From Dyadobacter sp. CY261 (GTDB taxonomy: Bacteria > Bacteroidota > Bacteroidia > Cytophagales > Spirosomataceae), in contig NZ_JAKCPW010000002.1 in assembly GCF_021440085.1 (NCBI RefSeq), positions 434,001-498,000 of the forward strand: a DNA stretch of 64,000 bases, read 5' to 3'. Under the pieces are notes generated by a model, which saw only the letters and a list, made by a program, of their open reading frames with translations, ran no database searches and was not told the DNA's origin. The translations under genes were made by a program, and so were the position numbers. This document shows positions 17,177 through 25,843 of this stretch, piece by piece (position 1 is the first letter of the stretch; every line of letters starts with the position of its first letter).

Positions 17177-18745
17177 ATGAAAGCATTTAAATATATTCTG
17201 TTGGGTTTCACGGCATTTGCTTCGCTGTCGTGCGAAGAATTCCTGAAAGAAGAACCCGAGGCATTTTTGTCGGAAGACCAGTATTACAAAACGCAGGCGG
17301 ATGCAGTGAATGCGGTGAATGCCGTGTATTTTTTCCTGAATTCGGGAGGAGCATCGATCCAGACACCCTACAACACGCTCTTTAACACCGGTATGAACAT
17401 GGCCGGTGACGATGAAGATCCGGGGCCTGGTGCTACTAATCCGGATGTGCGCTCACTGTCGGTACTGGCGCATTCGTCGACCAATCTCCGTATTTACGAA
17501 CTTTGGCAACAGCATTTCGCGGCGATCAAAAAGGCGAATGTGGTGCTGGAAAAAGTGCCTGCTATTCAGTTTGATGAGGCGTTGAAAGCCCGTTTGCTCG
17601 GCGAAACTAAGTTCCTGCGCGCATTGTATTATTTCAATCTTGTGCGCCTCTATGGTGACATTCCGCTGATCCTTGAATACCAGAAATATGTCAATGCGTC
17701 GGATTATGCCATTGCCAAATCGCCATCAGCGGATATTTATGCGCAAATCGAAAAAGACCTCAATGAGGCCGCGGCGGTGCTGCCTGCTACGTATGCGTCG
17801 CCCAACGTGGGCCGTGCGACAGCGGGAGCAGCGAAGGCATTGCTGGCAAAAGTGTATCTCACCCAGGCCTCGTTGCCGCTCAAAGTGAGTGCAAAATACC
17901 AGGCTGCGGTGACCAAAGCAGAGGAAGCGTTGTCGTCGGCAGACGGTGGTACCGGTACTTACGGTTACGACCTTGTTACCAATTACGCGGAGGTGTTCTT
18001 GCCGGCATTTAAAAATAATAAGGAACACATTTTCTCGGCGCAATTTAAATCCAACTCCTTGGCGCAGGGTAACAATGAATGGCCGCGCGCGATCCTGTCG
18101 GGTGTCCCGGGTTTGAATGGCAACTACGCGCATATGGTGCGGTTTTATACTGAGGGTAACGACAAGTCTTTCAGCATTTATAAACTATACAAACCAAGTG
18201 ATAAGCGTCGTGACGTCACTTTTGTAAGAAGCTTCACCAGCCCTTCCAACGGCCGTAAATTTGGGCTTCCTATTGTGAACACGGCTGTACCAAACGATTC
18301 GACACCGTTCTGGAATAAATGGGCCGACCCTGCGTCGACCGCTGTGACTAACCAGTCGGCTGCGAATGTACCCATTATACGTTACGCGGAATTGTTACTG
18401 ATCCACGCCGAGGCAGAGAACGAAGCGAACGGACCTACGCAGAAAGCTTACAAATCGCTGAACAAAGTCCGCAAACGCGCGGGCTTGGCCGATCTGACAG
18501 CCGGCCTGACGAAAGACCAGTTCCGCGACTCGGTTTACCTGGACCGCCGTCTGGAACTGACCTACGAATACCAGCGCTGGTTCGACCTGATCCGTCAGCG
18601 TGACGCGGCTTACAACAGTACGTTTGTAGCAAACGAGAAGAAAGTAGGCAAAACCAATGCGGCTCCTAAGCACGTCTACTTCCCGATCCCGCAATCGGAA
18701 ATCGACAACAATGCATTGCTGAAACAGAACCCGCTCTGGGAGTAA
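17177..18745 (+). CDS. susD-like: SusD/RagB-family glycan-binding outer-membrane lipoprotein
   Basis: 522 residues from the ATG at 17177 (an in-frame TTG at 17168 is possible). A lipoprotein signal ends in ASLSC, with a following EE that suits surface-exposed lipoproteins in this phylum. The N-terminal SusD-like part has FLKEEPEAFLSEDQYY and KFLRALYYFNLVRLYGDIPLI, and TPR-like helices follow. The C-terminal SusD domain has IPIIRYAELLLIHAEAENE, a LNKVRKRAGL motif, LDRRLELTYEYQRWFDLIR and the closing FPIPQSEID.NALLKQNPLW pattern. It acts as a lid on the SusC barrel and binds the polysaccharide before import. The sulfatase cluster begins about 40 bases downstream on the same strand. Confidence 0.95.
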   Translation: MKAFKYILLGFTAFASLSCEEFLKEEPEAFLSEDQYYKTQADAVNAVNAVYFFLNSGGASIQTPYNTLFNTGMNMAGDDEDPGPGATNPDVRSLSVLAHSSTNLRIYELWQQHFAAIKKANVVLEKVPAIQFDEALKARLLGETKFLRALYYFNLVRLYGDIPLILEYQKYVNASDYAIAKSPSADIYAQIEKDLNEAAAVLPATYASPNVGRATAGAAKALLAKVYLTQASLPLKVSAKYQAAVTKAEEALSSADGGTGTYGYDLVTNYAEVFLPAFKNNKEHIFSAQFKSNSLAQGNNEWPRAILSGVPGLNGNYAHMVRFYTEGNDKSFSIYKLYKPSDKRRDVTFVRSFTSPSNGRKFGLPIVNTAVPNDSTPFWNKWADPASTAVTNQSAANVPIIRYAELLLIHAEAENEANGPTQKAYKSLNKVRKRAGLADLTAGLTKDQFRDSVYLDRRLELTYEYQRWFDLIRQRDAAYNSTFVANEKKVGKTNAAPKHVYFPIPQSEIDNNALLKQNPLWE

Positions 18746-18784
18746 TGCCGCACCGAGTTTGTAATCTGTTGTTATTGAATGTTA

Positions 18785-20374
18785 ATGAATAAAAAAGCGT
18801 CCTTTTGGGCAAGCCTGATATGGGCACTGGCGGTAATTGCGCTAGTGCCTGCATCAGCACAAAGGCCCTCCGATAAGCCCAATATCGTCCTGATCCTGGG
18901 CGATGATATGGGCTTTTCCGATCTGGGAAGTTTTGGGTCGGAAATAAATACTCCCAATCTTGACCGCCTTGCGGGGGAAGGCTTGCGCATCACCCAGTTT
19001 TACAACAGCGGTCGTTGCTGCCCCTCGCGCGCCGCGCTGCTTACCGGCCTCTACCCGCATCAGGCAGGCATAGGCGACATGGTACAGGACAAGGGTTCGC
19101 CTGCATACCAGGGCTATTTGAGTAAAAATAGTGCGACGATCGCACAACTGCTCAAAACAGGAGGTTATAACACGATTGTTTCAGGTAAATGGCACGTCGG
19201 GCTGGTACCATCGGCGTGGGCCGTGAACCGTGGTTTCGATCAGTCGTTCACGCTCCAAAATAACGGGAGCAGCTATTTTAATTCCGAGCCGCTTTACAAC
19301 GACGGCCGCACTGTTACATTTCAACTGAACGGCCGCGGAATCCAACGCTACGACACTTCACGCTATCTCACACAAGCCATCACCGACTTTGCGATCCAAT
19401 CCATCGATCGCATTAAGGATCAAAAAAATCCTTTCTTTTTATACCTCGCCTATAATGCACCGCATTGGCCCATTCAGGCATTGCCGGAGGATATTGCGCG
19501 CTACAAGGGAAAGTACCTGCAAGGCTGGGATGCATTGCGTGAAAGCCGCTACCGGAAACTGGTTTCACTCGGCATTATCCAAAAGGAATGGAAACTTTCC
19601 CCACGCTACGAAAAAGCGCCGGAATGGAATGCATTGACCGCGGCTGAAAAGGACCAATGGGATACCCGAATGGCCATTTATGCCGCGATGATCGACCGGA
19701 TGGACCAGTGCATCGGGCAGGTGCTTGCCAAGCTGAAAGCCACCGGCCGCGACCGGAATACGCTGGTCATTTTTATCTCGGACAATGGTGGCAGCGGCGA
19801 TACCGTCCGTGAATGGGATTATGTAACCCAAAAGAAGGGGGAGCCCGGTTCGGTGAACTCCATCGACAGCTACGATCCAGCCTGGGGTAATGCCAGCAAC
19901 ACACCCTTTAAATTATTCAAAAAGAACACACATGAAGGAGGCATCGCATCGCCATTCATCGCCTGGTTCCCCGGGAGAATAAAGGCCAATACATTGAGCC
20001 AACAGGTGGGCCACATTACGGACATCATGCCGACACTTCTCGAAGTGGCCGGTGTTCGATATCCCATAACTTTTGGCAGTGAAAACCTTACGCAGCTGCC
20101 AGGTGCCTCGCTGACGCGGCTTTTTCAGCATCCCCAGCAGGTTCAGGACAAAACCATTTTCTGGGAACACGAGGGCAGCCGCGCGGTAAGGAAGCGGGAC
20201 TGGAAGCTGGTGGCGGAAATCAATCAGCCGTGGGAGCTGTACGATCTCAAAACCGATCGGAGCGAAAATAATAATCTCGCTGACCGGAATCCAGAAAAAG
20301 TAAAAGAACTGGAAAAGGAATACCTCCAATGGGCCGCGAAAGTGGGCGTCGTGGATTGGAATACCATTAAGTGA
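18785..20374 (+). CDS. Periplasmic sulfatase (formylglycine type, CCPSR motif)
   Basis: 529 residues using the ATG at 18785 (an ATG at 18779 would add two residues). Signal peptide LIWALAVIALVPASAQ. The alkaline-phosphatase-superfamily fold begins PNIVLILGDDMGFSDLG with the metal-binding aspartates. The formylglycine site is Cys78 in GRCCPSRAALLTG, where the C-x-P-S-R core holds. SGKWHVG supplies the conserved Lys/His and FISDNGGSGD the later metal ligands. It hydrolyses sulfate esters after Cys-to-formylglycine maturation; no maturase (FGE or anSME) is in the window. Its stop codon overlaps a GTG that could start the next frame, so the genes are tightly linked. Substrate regiospecificity cannot be read from sequence alone. 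Confidence 0.93.
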   Translation: MNKKASFWASLIWALAVIALVPASAQRPSDKPNIVLILGDDMGFSDLGSFGSEINTPNLDRLAGEGLRITQFYNSGRCCPSRAALLTGLYPHQAGIGDMVQDKGSPAYQGYLSKNSATIAQLLKTGGYNTIVSGKWHVGLVPSAWAVNRGFDQSFTLQNNGSSYFNSEPLYNDGRTVTFQLNGRGIQRYDTSRYLTQAITDFAIQSIDRIKDQKNPFFLYLAYNAPHWPIQALPEDIARYKGKYLQGWDALRESRYRKLVSLGIIQKEWKLSPRYEKAPEWNALTAAEKDQWDTRMAIYAAMIDRMDQCIGQVLAKLKATGRDRNTLVIFISDNGGSGDTVREWDYVTQKKGEPGSVNSIDSYDPAWGNASNTPFKLFKKNTHEGGIASPFIAWFPGRIKANTLSQQVGHITDIMPTLLEVAGVRYPITFGSENLTQLPGASLTRLFQHPQQVQDKTIFWEHEGSRAVRKRDWKLVAEINQPWELYDLKTDRSENNNLADRNPEKVKELEKEYLQWAAKVGVVDWNTIK

Positions 20375-20406
20375 ATTTGATTAAATACATTCAAAAACAA
20401 TGTGTT

Positions 20407-22716
20407 ATGGGAAAGGTTTATCGTCCTTGGAATAAATTATCGCTTGGGGCGCTGGCTATGCTGGCCGCCAGCAGTGTGAATGCACAATATGCTCCGACAC
20501 CTGCATATCAGGGAAAAATTGGGAAGACGGTTGCAGAAACGCAGCAGTCCTGGCCAGAAAAAAAGAAAGCTGTAAAAGGCTCGCCCAACGTCGTCTGGAT
20601 TTTGCTGGATGACATTGGCTACGGCGCTATCAGCACATTCGGCGGGCTGATCCAGACGCCTACGCTCGACAGTCTGGCAAACAATGGTTTACGTTATACC
20701 AATTTCCACACCACAGCCATTTGCGCACCGACACGCGCCTCGCTGCTCACAGGCCGCAACCAACATTCGGTGCATATGGGACTTTTCCCGGAAACCGCCA
20801 TTGGCACACCAGGTTACGATGCCATTATGCCGTTTGAAAAAGGCACCATTGCCGAAATCCTGAAAGACAACGGCTACAACACATTTGCGTTGGGTAAATG
20901 GCACATTACCCCGCTCGCGGACCTCACCCCCGCAGGCCCATTCAACCGCTGGCCGACCGGGCGAGGTTTTGAGCAGTTTTACGGTTTCCCTTCACGCGGA
21001 AGTATCGATCAATGGCATCCTGAGCTTTGGGAGGGCACGCACCGAGAGCCGGACCACCAGGATGGCAAGCATTTCAATGAATTAATCGCCGACCGGGCTA
21101 TCAGCTATCTGGCGAGCCAGAAATCAGGCAATCCCGACAAGCCGTTTTTTCTCTATGTGGCAACCGGTGCCGGGCACGCGCCGCATCAGGTGGCCCAAAA
21201 ATGGTCGGATAAATACAAAGGTAAGTTCGATGCCGGCTGGGATGCTTACCGCGAGCAGGTACTTGCGAACCAGATCAGGCTCGGTGTAGTGCCAAAAACT
21301 GCGAAAGTCCCGCCGCGTAACCCAGGTGTGAAAGAATGGAATGCATTGGGTGCCGATGAAAAGAAACTATATGCACGGTTTATGGAAACCTATGCGGGTT
21401 TTCTGGAATATACCGACTATGAAATCGGTCGTGTCATTAACCACATCCGTGAGGCGGGGGAGCTTGAAAATACAGTTATAATTGTATCGGTAGGGGATAA
21501 TGGGGCTAGTAAGGAAGGCACCTTTGTCGGAACCGTCAATAATTTCGGCACAGGTATTTCCGAAGACGAACGCCTGAAAAAGAATATCGAGCAGATCGAC
21601 CTGATCGGTACGGAATTTTCGAAAGTGAATTATCCGCTCGGGTGGGCCGCTGCTACGAATGTTCCGTTCCGCCACTGGAAACAGGATGCTAATGCCGAGG
21701 GCGGTACACATAATCCGCTGATCGTTTTTTATCCCAAAGGCATTAAGGAAAAAGGTGGCATCCGTAATCAGTACGGTCACGTTTCCGACATTTTGCCCAC
21801 AACATTGGAACTGCTGAATATCAAAGCACCGCTTACATTGAACGGCATCAAACAGGATCCGATCGAGGGAACGAGCCTGGCATACAGCCTGAATGACGCT
21901 GGTGCAAAAAGCCGGCATATAGTTCAGTACTACGAAATACGCGGCTCGCGCTCTATTTATAAAGACGGTTGGAAAGCGGGCTCCCTACACGTGAAGGGAC
22001 AGGAATTTGAGAAGGACAAATGGGAGCTTTATAATCTGAATGAGGATTTCAATGAAACCAACGATCTCGCCGCTTCCAACCCGGCTAAACTGAAAGAACT
22101 GAAAACATTGTTCGACAGCGAGGCATTGAAATACAATGTTTATCCATTGAAAGATGGTACCGAGCCATTTACACTGCCGACGGCTTATAACAATGTGGAT
22201 AAAGTTGTGTTGTACCCAGGTCAGTCGACTATCATCGATGTGACGAGCCCGTTTGCATTGAAACGCTCGTTTTCAATCGTCGCGGATGCGGATTTGTCGG
22301 GTGTGGAGACAGAAGGCATGTTACTTTCAAGAGGTGGCGCTGCTGGCGGGCTGAGCTTTTTTATCCAAAACCAGAAATTGCAATTCGTGTATGCGGTAGG
22401 CGATGGCAACAAATATGTGGTTAGTTCTTCAAATGCCACATTGCCGTCCGGGAAGGTAGAATTGAAAGCCAGCGTTCAGTATGATCAGAATGGCGGTGGT
22501 GCGGTTACCTTATATGTAAACAATACAAAAGTAGGGGAGGGAACGCTTGCCAAAACTTCTGAAGCATTGTATTTGCATGAAGGCGTGAATGTCGGTTTCG
22601 ACGATCTTACGCCGGTAGGGGACACCTATAAAGTGCCTTTTGCATTTACAGGTAAAATTCATAAAGTGTCCATCGATCTTGCCCCGGCTCAGCAGGCGCA
22701 TTTAGGTGTAAAATGA
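20407..22716 (+). CDS. Arylsulfatase-like enzyme with C-terminal beta-sandwich domain
   Basis: 769 residues from the ATG at 20407, which precedes signal peptide LSLGALAMLAASSVNAQ. A GTG at 20371, overlapping the previous stop, is an alternative but delays the signal peptide. The catalytic part starts NVVWILLDDIGYGAISTFGG, with formylglycine site Cys106 in ICAPTRASLLTGRNQH; CxPTR rather than CxPSR is typical of Pseudomonas-type arylsulfatases. ALGKWHITP and VSVGDNGAS are the later active-site segments. After about residue 590 there is an extra 180-residue beta-rich region (GAAGGLSFFIQNQKLQFVYA, GGAVTLYVNNTKVGEG) that resembles a laminin-G/concanavalin-like sandwich and may bind glycans. It is the second of three co-directional sulfatases. 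Confidence 0.92.
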   Translation: MGKVYRPWNKLSLGALAMLAASSVNAQYAPTPAYQGKIGKTVAETQQSWPEKKKAVKGSPNVVWILLDDIGYGAISTFGGLIQTPTLDSLANNGLRYTNFHTTAICAPTRASLLTGRNQHSVHMGLFPETAIGTPGYDAIMPFEKGTIAEILKDNGYNTFALGKWHITPLADLTPAGPFNRWPTGRGFEQFYGFPSRGSIDQWHPELWEGTHREPDHQDGKHFNELIADRAISYLASQKSGNPDKPFFLYVATGAGHAPHQVAQKWSDKYKGKFDAGWDAYREQVLANQIRLGVVPKTAKVPPRNPGVKEWNALGADEKKLYARFMETYAGFLEYTDYEIGRVINHIREAGELENTVIIVSVGDNGASKEGTFVGTVNNFGTGISEDERLKKNIEQIDLIGTEFSKVNYPLGWAAATNVPFRHWKQDANAEGGTHNPLIVFYPKGIKEKGGIRNQYGHVSDILPTTLELLNIKAPLTLNGIKQDPIEGTSLAYSLNDAGAKSRHIVQYYEIRGSRSIYKDGWKAGSLHVKGQEFEKDKWELYNLNEDFNETNDLAASNPAKLKELKTLFDSEALKYNVYPLKDGTEPFTLPTAYNNVDKVVLYPGQSTIIDVTSPFALKRSFSIVADADLSGVETEGMLLSRGGAAGGLSFFIQNQKLQFVYAVGDGNKYVVSSSNATLPSGKVELKASVQYDQNGGGAVTLYVNNTKVGEGTLAKTSEALYLHEGVNVGFDDLTPVGDTYKVPFAFTGKIHKVSIDLAPAQQAHLGVK

Positions 22717-22948
22717 AGTTTCGATGATTTGTTGTTACATGCCTGACCGCATTTGCTGAATGGCGTGTAACACATTATTGCTACCAATATTACATGCCTA
22801 GCGGCATTTGCCTCATAAGATTTGAAGCGTTTAATGGCTAATTATCGGCAGTATTAAATGCCAGTCGCGTAGCGACGTAATATAGGTAGGAAAGGACAAA
22901 CGCTGCGAATGATAAAATCGGTAGCGATGTAACAACAATGCACTGCAT
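22717..22948. repeat. Intergenic cluster of short hairpins and repeat motifs
   Basis: 232 bases between sulfatases 2 and 3. TACATGCCT is followed by GACCGCATTTG (from about 22737) and again by AGCGGCATTTG (from about 22791). GTCGC-GTA-GCGAC (22864-22876) and ATCG-GTA-GCGAT (22918-22928) are small dyads of one pattern. It looks like an array of REP-type palindromes rather than a gene, and may uncouple expression of the third sulfatase. Confidence 0.45.
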
Positions 22949-24772
22949 ATGAATAAACTGACCTGTAAAATCCTTCTGGCGGTATTGACTATCGCATTAC
23001 ATCCGGCCTTCGCGCAAGACCGTCCGAACATTCTCTGGATCGTCAGTGAAGACAACACGATCCTGCTAGGCAGTTACGGCGATAAATTTGCCACGACCCC
23101 CAATCTGGACCAATTTGCGACCCGCAGCATCCGCTACAAAAATGCATTTTCAACCGCACCCGTGTGTGCGCCTTCGCGTAACACGCTCATTACGGGCATG
23201 TACCCACCCTCGCTCGGGACTGAGCATATGCGTAGCACGTATCCGTCGCCGTCGTTTGTGAAGTTCTTCCCAAAGTATCTTCGGGAAGCGGGCTATTATA
23301 CCACCAACAATGCCAAGAAGGACTACAACACGACGGATCAGACAGATGCCTGGGATGAGTCCAGCGCCAAGGCCACTTACAGGAACCGGAAGCCGGGCCG
23401 ACCATTCTTCGCCGTTTTTAACTTAAATGTATCGCACGAAAGCTCGCTGCACGAGCCACTACCCGCCTTGAAGCACGATCCCGAAAAAGTAACGTTGCCG
23501 CCTTATCACCCTGCCACGCCGGAGTTGAAGCACGACTGGGCGCAATACTACGACAAGCTGGAAGAAATGGACAGGCAGTTCGGGGAGTTGCTGCAAGAGT
23601 TGAAAGATGAAGGCCTGGCCGAAAACACCATTGTGTTTTACTATGCCGATAATGGCGGTGTACTGGCTCGCAGCAAGCGGTTTATGTACGAATCGGGCTT
23701 GCATATCCCTCTGATAGTTCATTTGCCGCCGAAATATGCGCATCTGGCGGAGGATAAGCAGGGCAGCGTGTCGGATCGGTTGGTTACTTTCCTGGATTTC
23801 GCTCCTACGGTTTTAAGTTTGGTGGATATTAAAGTGCCTGAGTATATGCAGGGAGGAGCATTTTTGGGCAAACAACAAAAGGCTGAGCCACAATATGCAT
23901 ATGGTTTTAGAGGAAGAATGGACGAGCGGATTGACATGTCGAGGTCCGTTCGGGATAAGAAATACCGTTATATCCGGAATTATTTACCGAATAAAATCTA
24001 TGGTCAATACCTGGAATATCTGTGGCGGGCACCTTCTGTAAAGTCATGGGAAGATCTTTATAAAGCCGGCAAATTGAATGCGGTTCAATCCAAATTCTGG
24101 GAACCCAAACCAGCAGAGGAGCTCTTCGACGTAGACGCCGACCCGCATAACATTCATAACCTTGCCGATGATCCGAAGTATAAAAAGGAACTGGAAAGGC
24201 TGAGGAAAGCTAATGAGCAATGGGTCAGGAGCTATAAAGATGTTGGTTTTATTCCCGAGGCCATTATTTATGAAATTGCCAAAACTACGCCCTTGTACGA
24301 TTACGCCCGCAGTGGAAAGTACAGTCTGGAAAAGGTAGTTGCTATGGCAGATATTGCTACTTCGCGGAATGCGGTTCACACACCGGCGTTGATCAAAGCA
24401 CTCGCCGACAACGATCCGGTGATCCGCTACTGGGCAGCTACGGGGTTAACCGTTCTCCAAGCATCCACGGCAAAAGATGCATTGCAAAAAGCATTGAAGG
24501 ACCCGGAAGTAGCCGTGCGCATCGCTGCTGCCGAAGCATTGTACGTGACCGGGGCCGACAAATCCGGTGCCGTAGCCACATTGACGGAATCATTAAAAAG
24601 CGATAACCCTTATGCACGCCTGCAAGCCCTTAATGTTTTGGATTTAACCGGAAAAGATGCTGCACCGGCAATCGGGGCCGCCGAGCGTATCGCCGGGCAA
24701 AAGCCGGAAATGTTTGACTATGATATCCGGGCAGCCAGGGTTTTGCTGAACAATTTCAAAAATTCACAATAA
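22949..24772 (+). CDS. Sulfatase (heparan N-sulfatase-like) with C-terminal HEAT repeats
   Basis: 607 residues. Signal peptide KILLAVLTIALHPAFAQ. The catalytic domain opens PNILWIVSEDNTILLGSYGD and has formylglycine site Cys73 in VCAPSRNTLITGMYPP. The form SEDN and the AEYLR-like KYLREAGYYTTNNAKKDYN segment resemble the sulfamidase/N-sulfatase group. Later segments are VFYYADNGGVLARSKRFMYE and HIPLIVHLP. From about residue 450 there are three to four HEAT/PBS-type helical pairs (LADNDPVIRYWAATGL, LKDPEVAVRIAAAEAL, LKSDNPYARLQALNVL), an unusual appendage likely used for protein or polymer docking. It follows the hairpin cluster and precedes the redox fusion by about 50 bases. Confidence 0.92.
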   Translation: MNKLTCKILLAVLTIALHPAFAQDRPNILWIVSEDNTILLGSYGDKFATTPNLDQFATRSIRYKNAFSTAPVCAPSRNTLITGMYPPSLGTEHMRSTYPSPSFVKFFPKYLREAGYYTTNNAKKDYNTTDQTDAWDESSAKATYRNRKPGRPFFAVFNLNVSHESSLHEPLPALKHDPEKVTLPPYHPATPELKHDWAQYYDKLEEMDRQFGELLQELKDEGLAENTIVFYYADNGGVLARSKRFMYESGLHIPLIVHLPPKYAHLAEDKQGSVSDRLVTFLDFAPTVLSLVDIKVPEYMQGGAFLGKQQKAEPQYAYGFRGRMDERIDMSRSVRDKKYRYIRNYLPNKIYGQYLEYLWRAPSVKSWEDLYKAGKLNAVQSKFWEPKPAEELFDVDADPHNIHNLADDPKYKKELERLRKANEQWVRSYKDVGFIPEAIIYEIAKTTPLYDYARSGKYSLEKVVAMADIATSRNAVHTPALIKALADNDPVIRYWAATGLTVLQASTAKDALQKALKDPEVAVRIAAAEALYVTGADKSGAVATLTESLKSDNPYARLQALNVLDLTGKDAAPAIGAAERIAGQKPEMFDYDIRAARVLLNNFKNSQ

Positions 24773-24823
24773 AAGTCGATAGGCAACCACCGAAAGCTAA
24801 CAATCACTTTAAACAACATTTCA

Positions 24824-25546
24824 ATGAAAACTTTCAAACCGTTGCTTGCATTAGTATGGCTACTCGTCGCCCATACTGCGCTATTGGCGCAAACAGCTCC
24901 TAAGCGCGACCTTGTCTCCTTCGAAGAATTCGAAGGACGACTGGCTAAAGCCGGGAAAAATGCACAGATCCTGGATGCACGCCTGCCCGAGGAATACGCG
25001 CAAAACCATTTGGAAGGGGCCACCAGTTTCAGCGTGGCCGACGAAGCTGATTTCTCCAAAGCCATTGCCAGACTCGATAAAAGCAAACCGACATTCATCT
25101 ATTCTATTGCCAATGGTCGCAGCGGTAAGCTCGCCAAAGACCTACGTGACAACGGCTTCAAAGACGTTACCGAACTGCCGGGCGGATTAAGCAAATGGAT
25201 CGGTTTGGGAAAGCCGGTTGTTTCCACAGTAGGTCCCGGCCTCTCGCTCAGCGACTACCAGGCTTCACTCAAATCAGAAAAGCTGGTGCTTGTCGATTTT
25301 GGCTCAAAGTATTGCGGCTCCTGCAAAAGGCTGGCGCCAATTGTTGACTCTATCAAAAACGAACAGGCCAGCACCGTGAAAGTGATCAATATCGAAGCTT
25401 ATAACAACAAGGCGCTTACGAAGGAAATCGGCGTAACGGCATTACCGACCCTGATTCTTTATCGCGGTAACCAGGTTGTTTGGAAGAAAAGTGGCGTAAC
25501 GCCAAAGGGGGAAATTGAGAGGGCTTTGGCTGCCGCGAATTTGTGA
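24824..25546 (+). CDS. Periplasmic rhodanese-like/thioredoxin fusion protein
   Basis: 240 residues with signal peptide LLALVWLLVAHTALLAQ. Residues about 30-135 form a rhodanese fold (FEEFEGRL, ILDARLPEEYAQNHLEGA, LPGGLSKWIGLGKPV). At the position of the usual active-site cysteine the sequence reads FIYSIANGRSGKLA, so the cysteine is replaced and sulfurtransferase chemistry is unlikely. Residues about 140-240 are a thioredoxin with Cys164-Gly-Ser-Cys167 in KYCGSCKRLAP and the cis-proline loop ALPTLILY. It probably acts as a periplasmic disulfide reductase or isomerase. It is the last gene of the SusCD-sulfatase cluster and is closed by a terminator, so a role in folding or protecting cysteine-dependent sulfatases is an inference. 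Confidence 0.85.
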   Translation: MKTFKPLLALVWLLVAHTALLAQTAPKRDLVSFEEFEGRLAKAGKNAQILDARLPEEYAQNHLEGATSFSVADEADFSKAIARLDKSKPTFIYSIANGRSGKLAKDLRDNGFKDVTELPGGLSKWIGLGKPVVSTVGPGLSLSDYQASLKSEKLVLVDFGSKYCGSCKRLAPIVDSIKNEQASTVKVINIEAYNNKALTKEIGVTALPTLILYRGNQVVWKKSGVTPKGEIERALAAANL

Positions 25547-25561
25547 GGGGTACGAAGCAAG

Positions 25562-25603
25562 ACCAGTCGCATGCAATTGGAAAAAATGCGGCTGGTTTTC
25601 TTC
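25562..25603 (+). terminator. Intrinsic terminator at the end of the sulfatase locus
   Basis: ACCAGTCGCAT (25562-25572) pairs with ATGCGGCTGGT (25586-25596), one G-T pair, and is followed by TTTCTT. It lies 16 bases past the stop of the thioredoxin fusion. Confidence 0.75.
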
Positions 25604-25616
25604 GGATAGCTATATA

Positions 25617-25817
25617 TCAGTTTCTCTTTTGAGCATAGTCGTCATCCCAGGGAAAAGGTGGTTTAAGCTTCGACAACATTTCAGCGGCTTCCCGGTTTCT
25701 TCTCTGTAACCCTGGAGAATTTTTGATGGCGGCTATGATTTTCTCCTTGTCTTTAAGCAATTCTGCAATTCTAGCTTCGTACTCCATGTCCTTATGTTTT
25801 TCCATGTGCGTGTTCAT
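25617..25817 (-). CDS. Small helical protein downstream of the DUF6934-like gene
   Basis: 66 residues, charged and helical: MEYEARIAELLKDKEKIIAA, then NSPGLQRRNREAAEML and a short tail with PPFPWDDDY. An inner ATG (fifth codon) is also possible. It lies 26 bases after the stop of the DUF6934-like gene on the same strand, so the two are probably one transcript. I do not recognise a named family. The pairing of a compact globular protein with a small charged one recalls toxin-antitoxin modules, but nothing in the sequence proves that. Confidence 0.6.
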   Translation of the reverse strand: MNTHMEKHKDMEYEARIAELLKDKEKIIAAIKNSPGLQRRNREAAEMLSKLKPPFPWDDDYAQKRN

Positions 25818-25843
25818 AGGGTTATTTGATTAAAGTTAGACAT

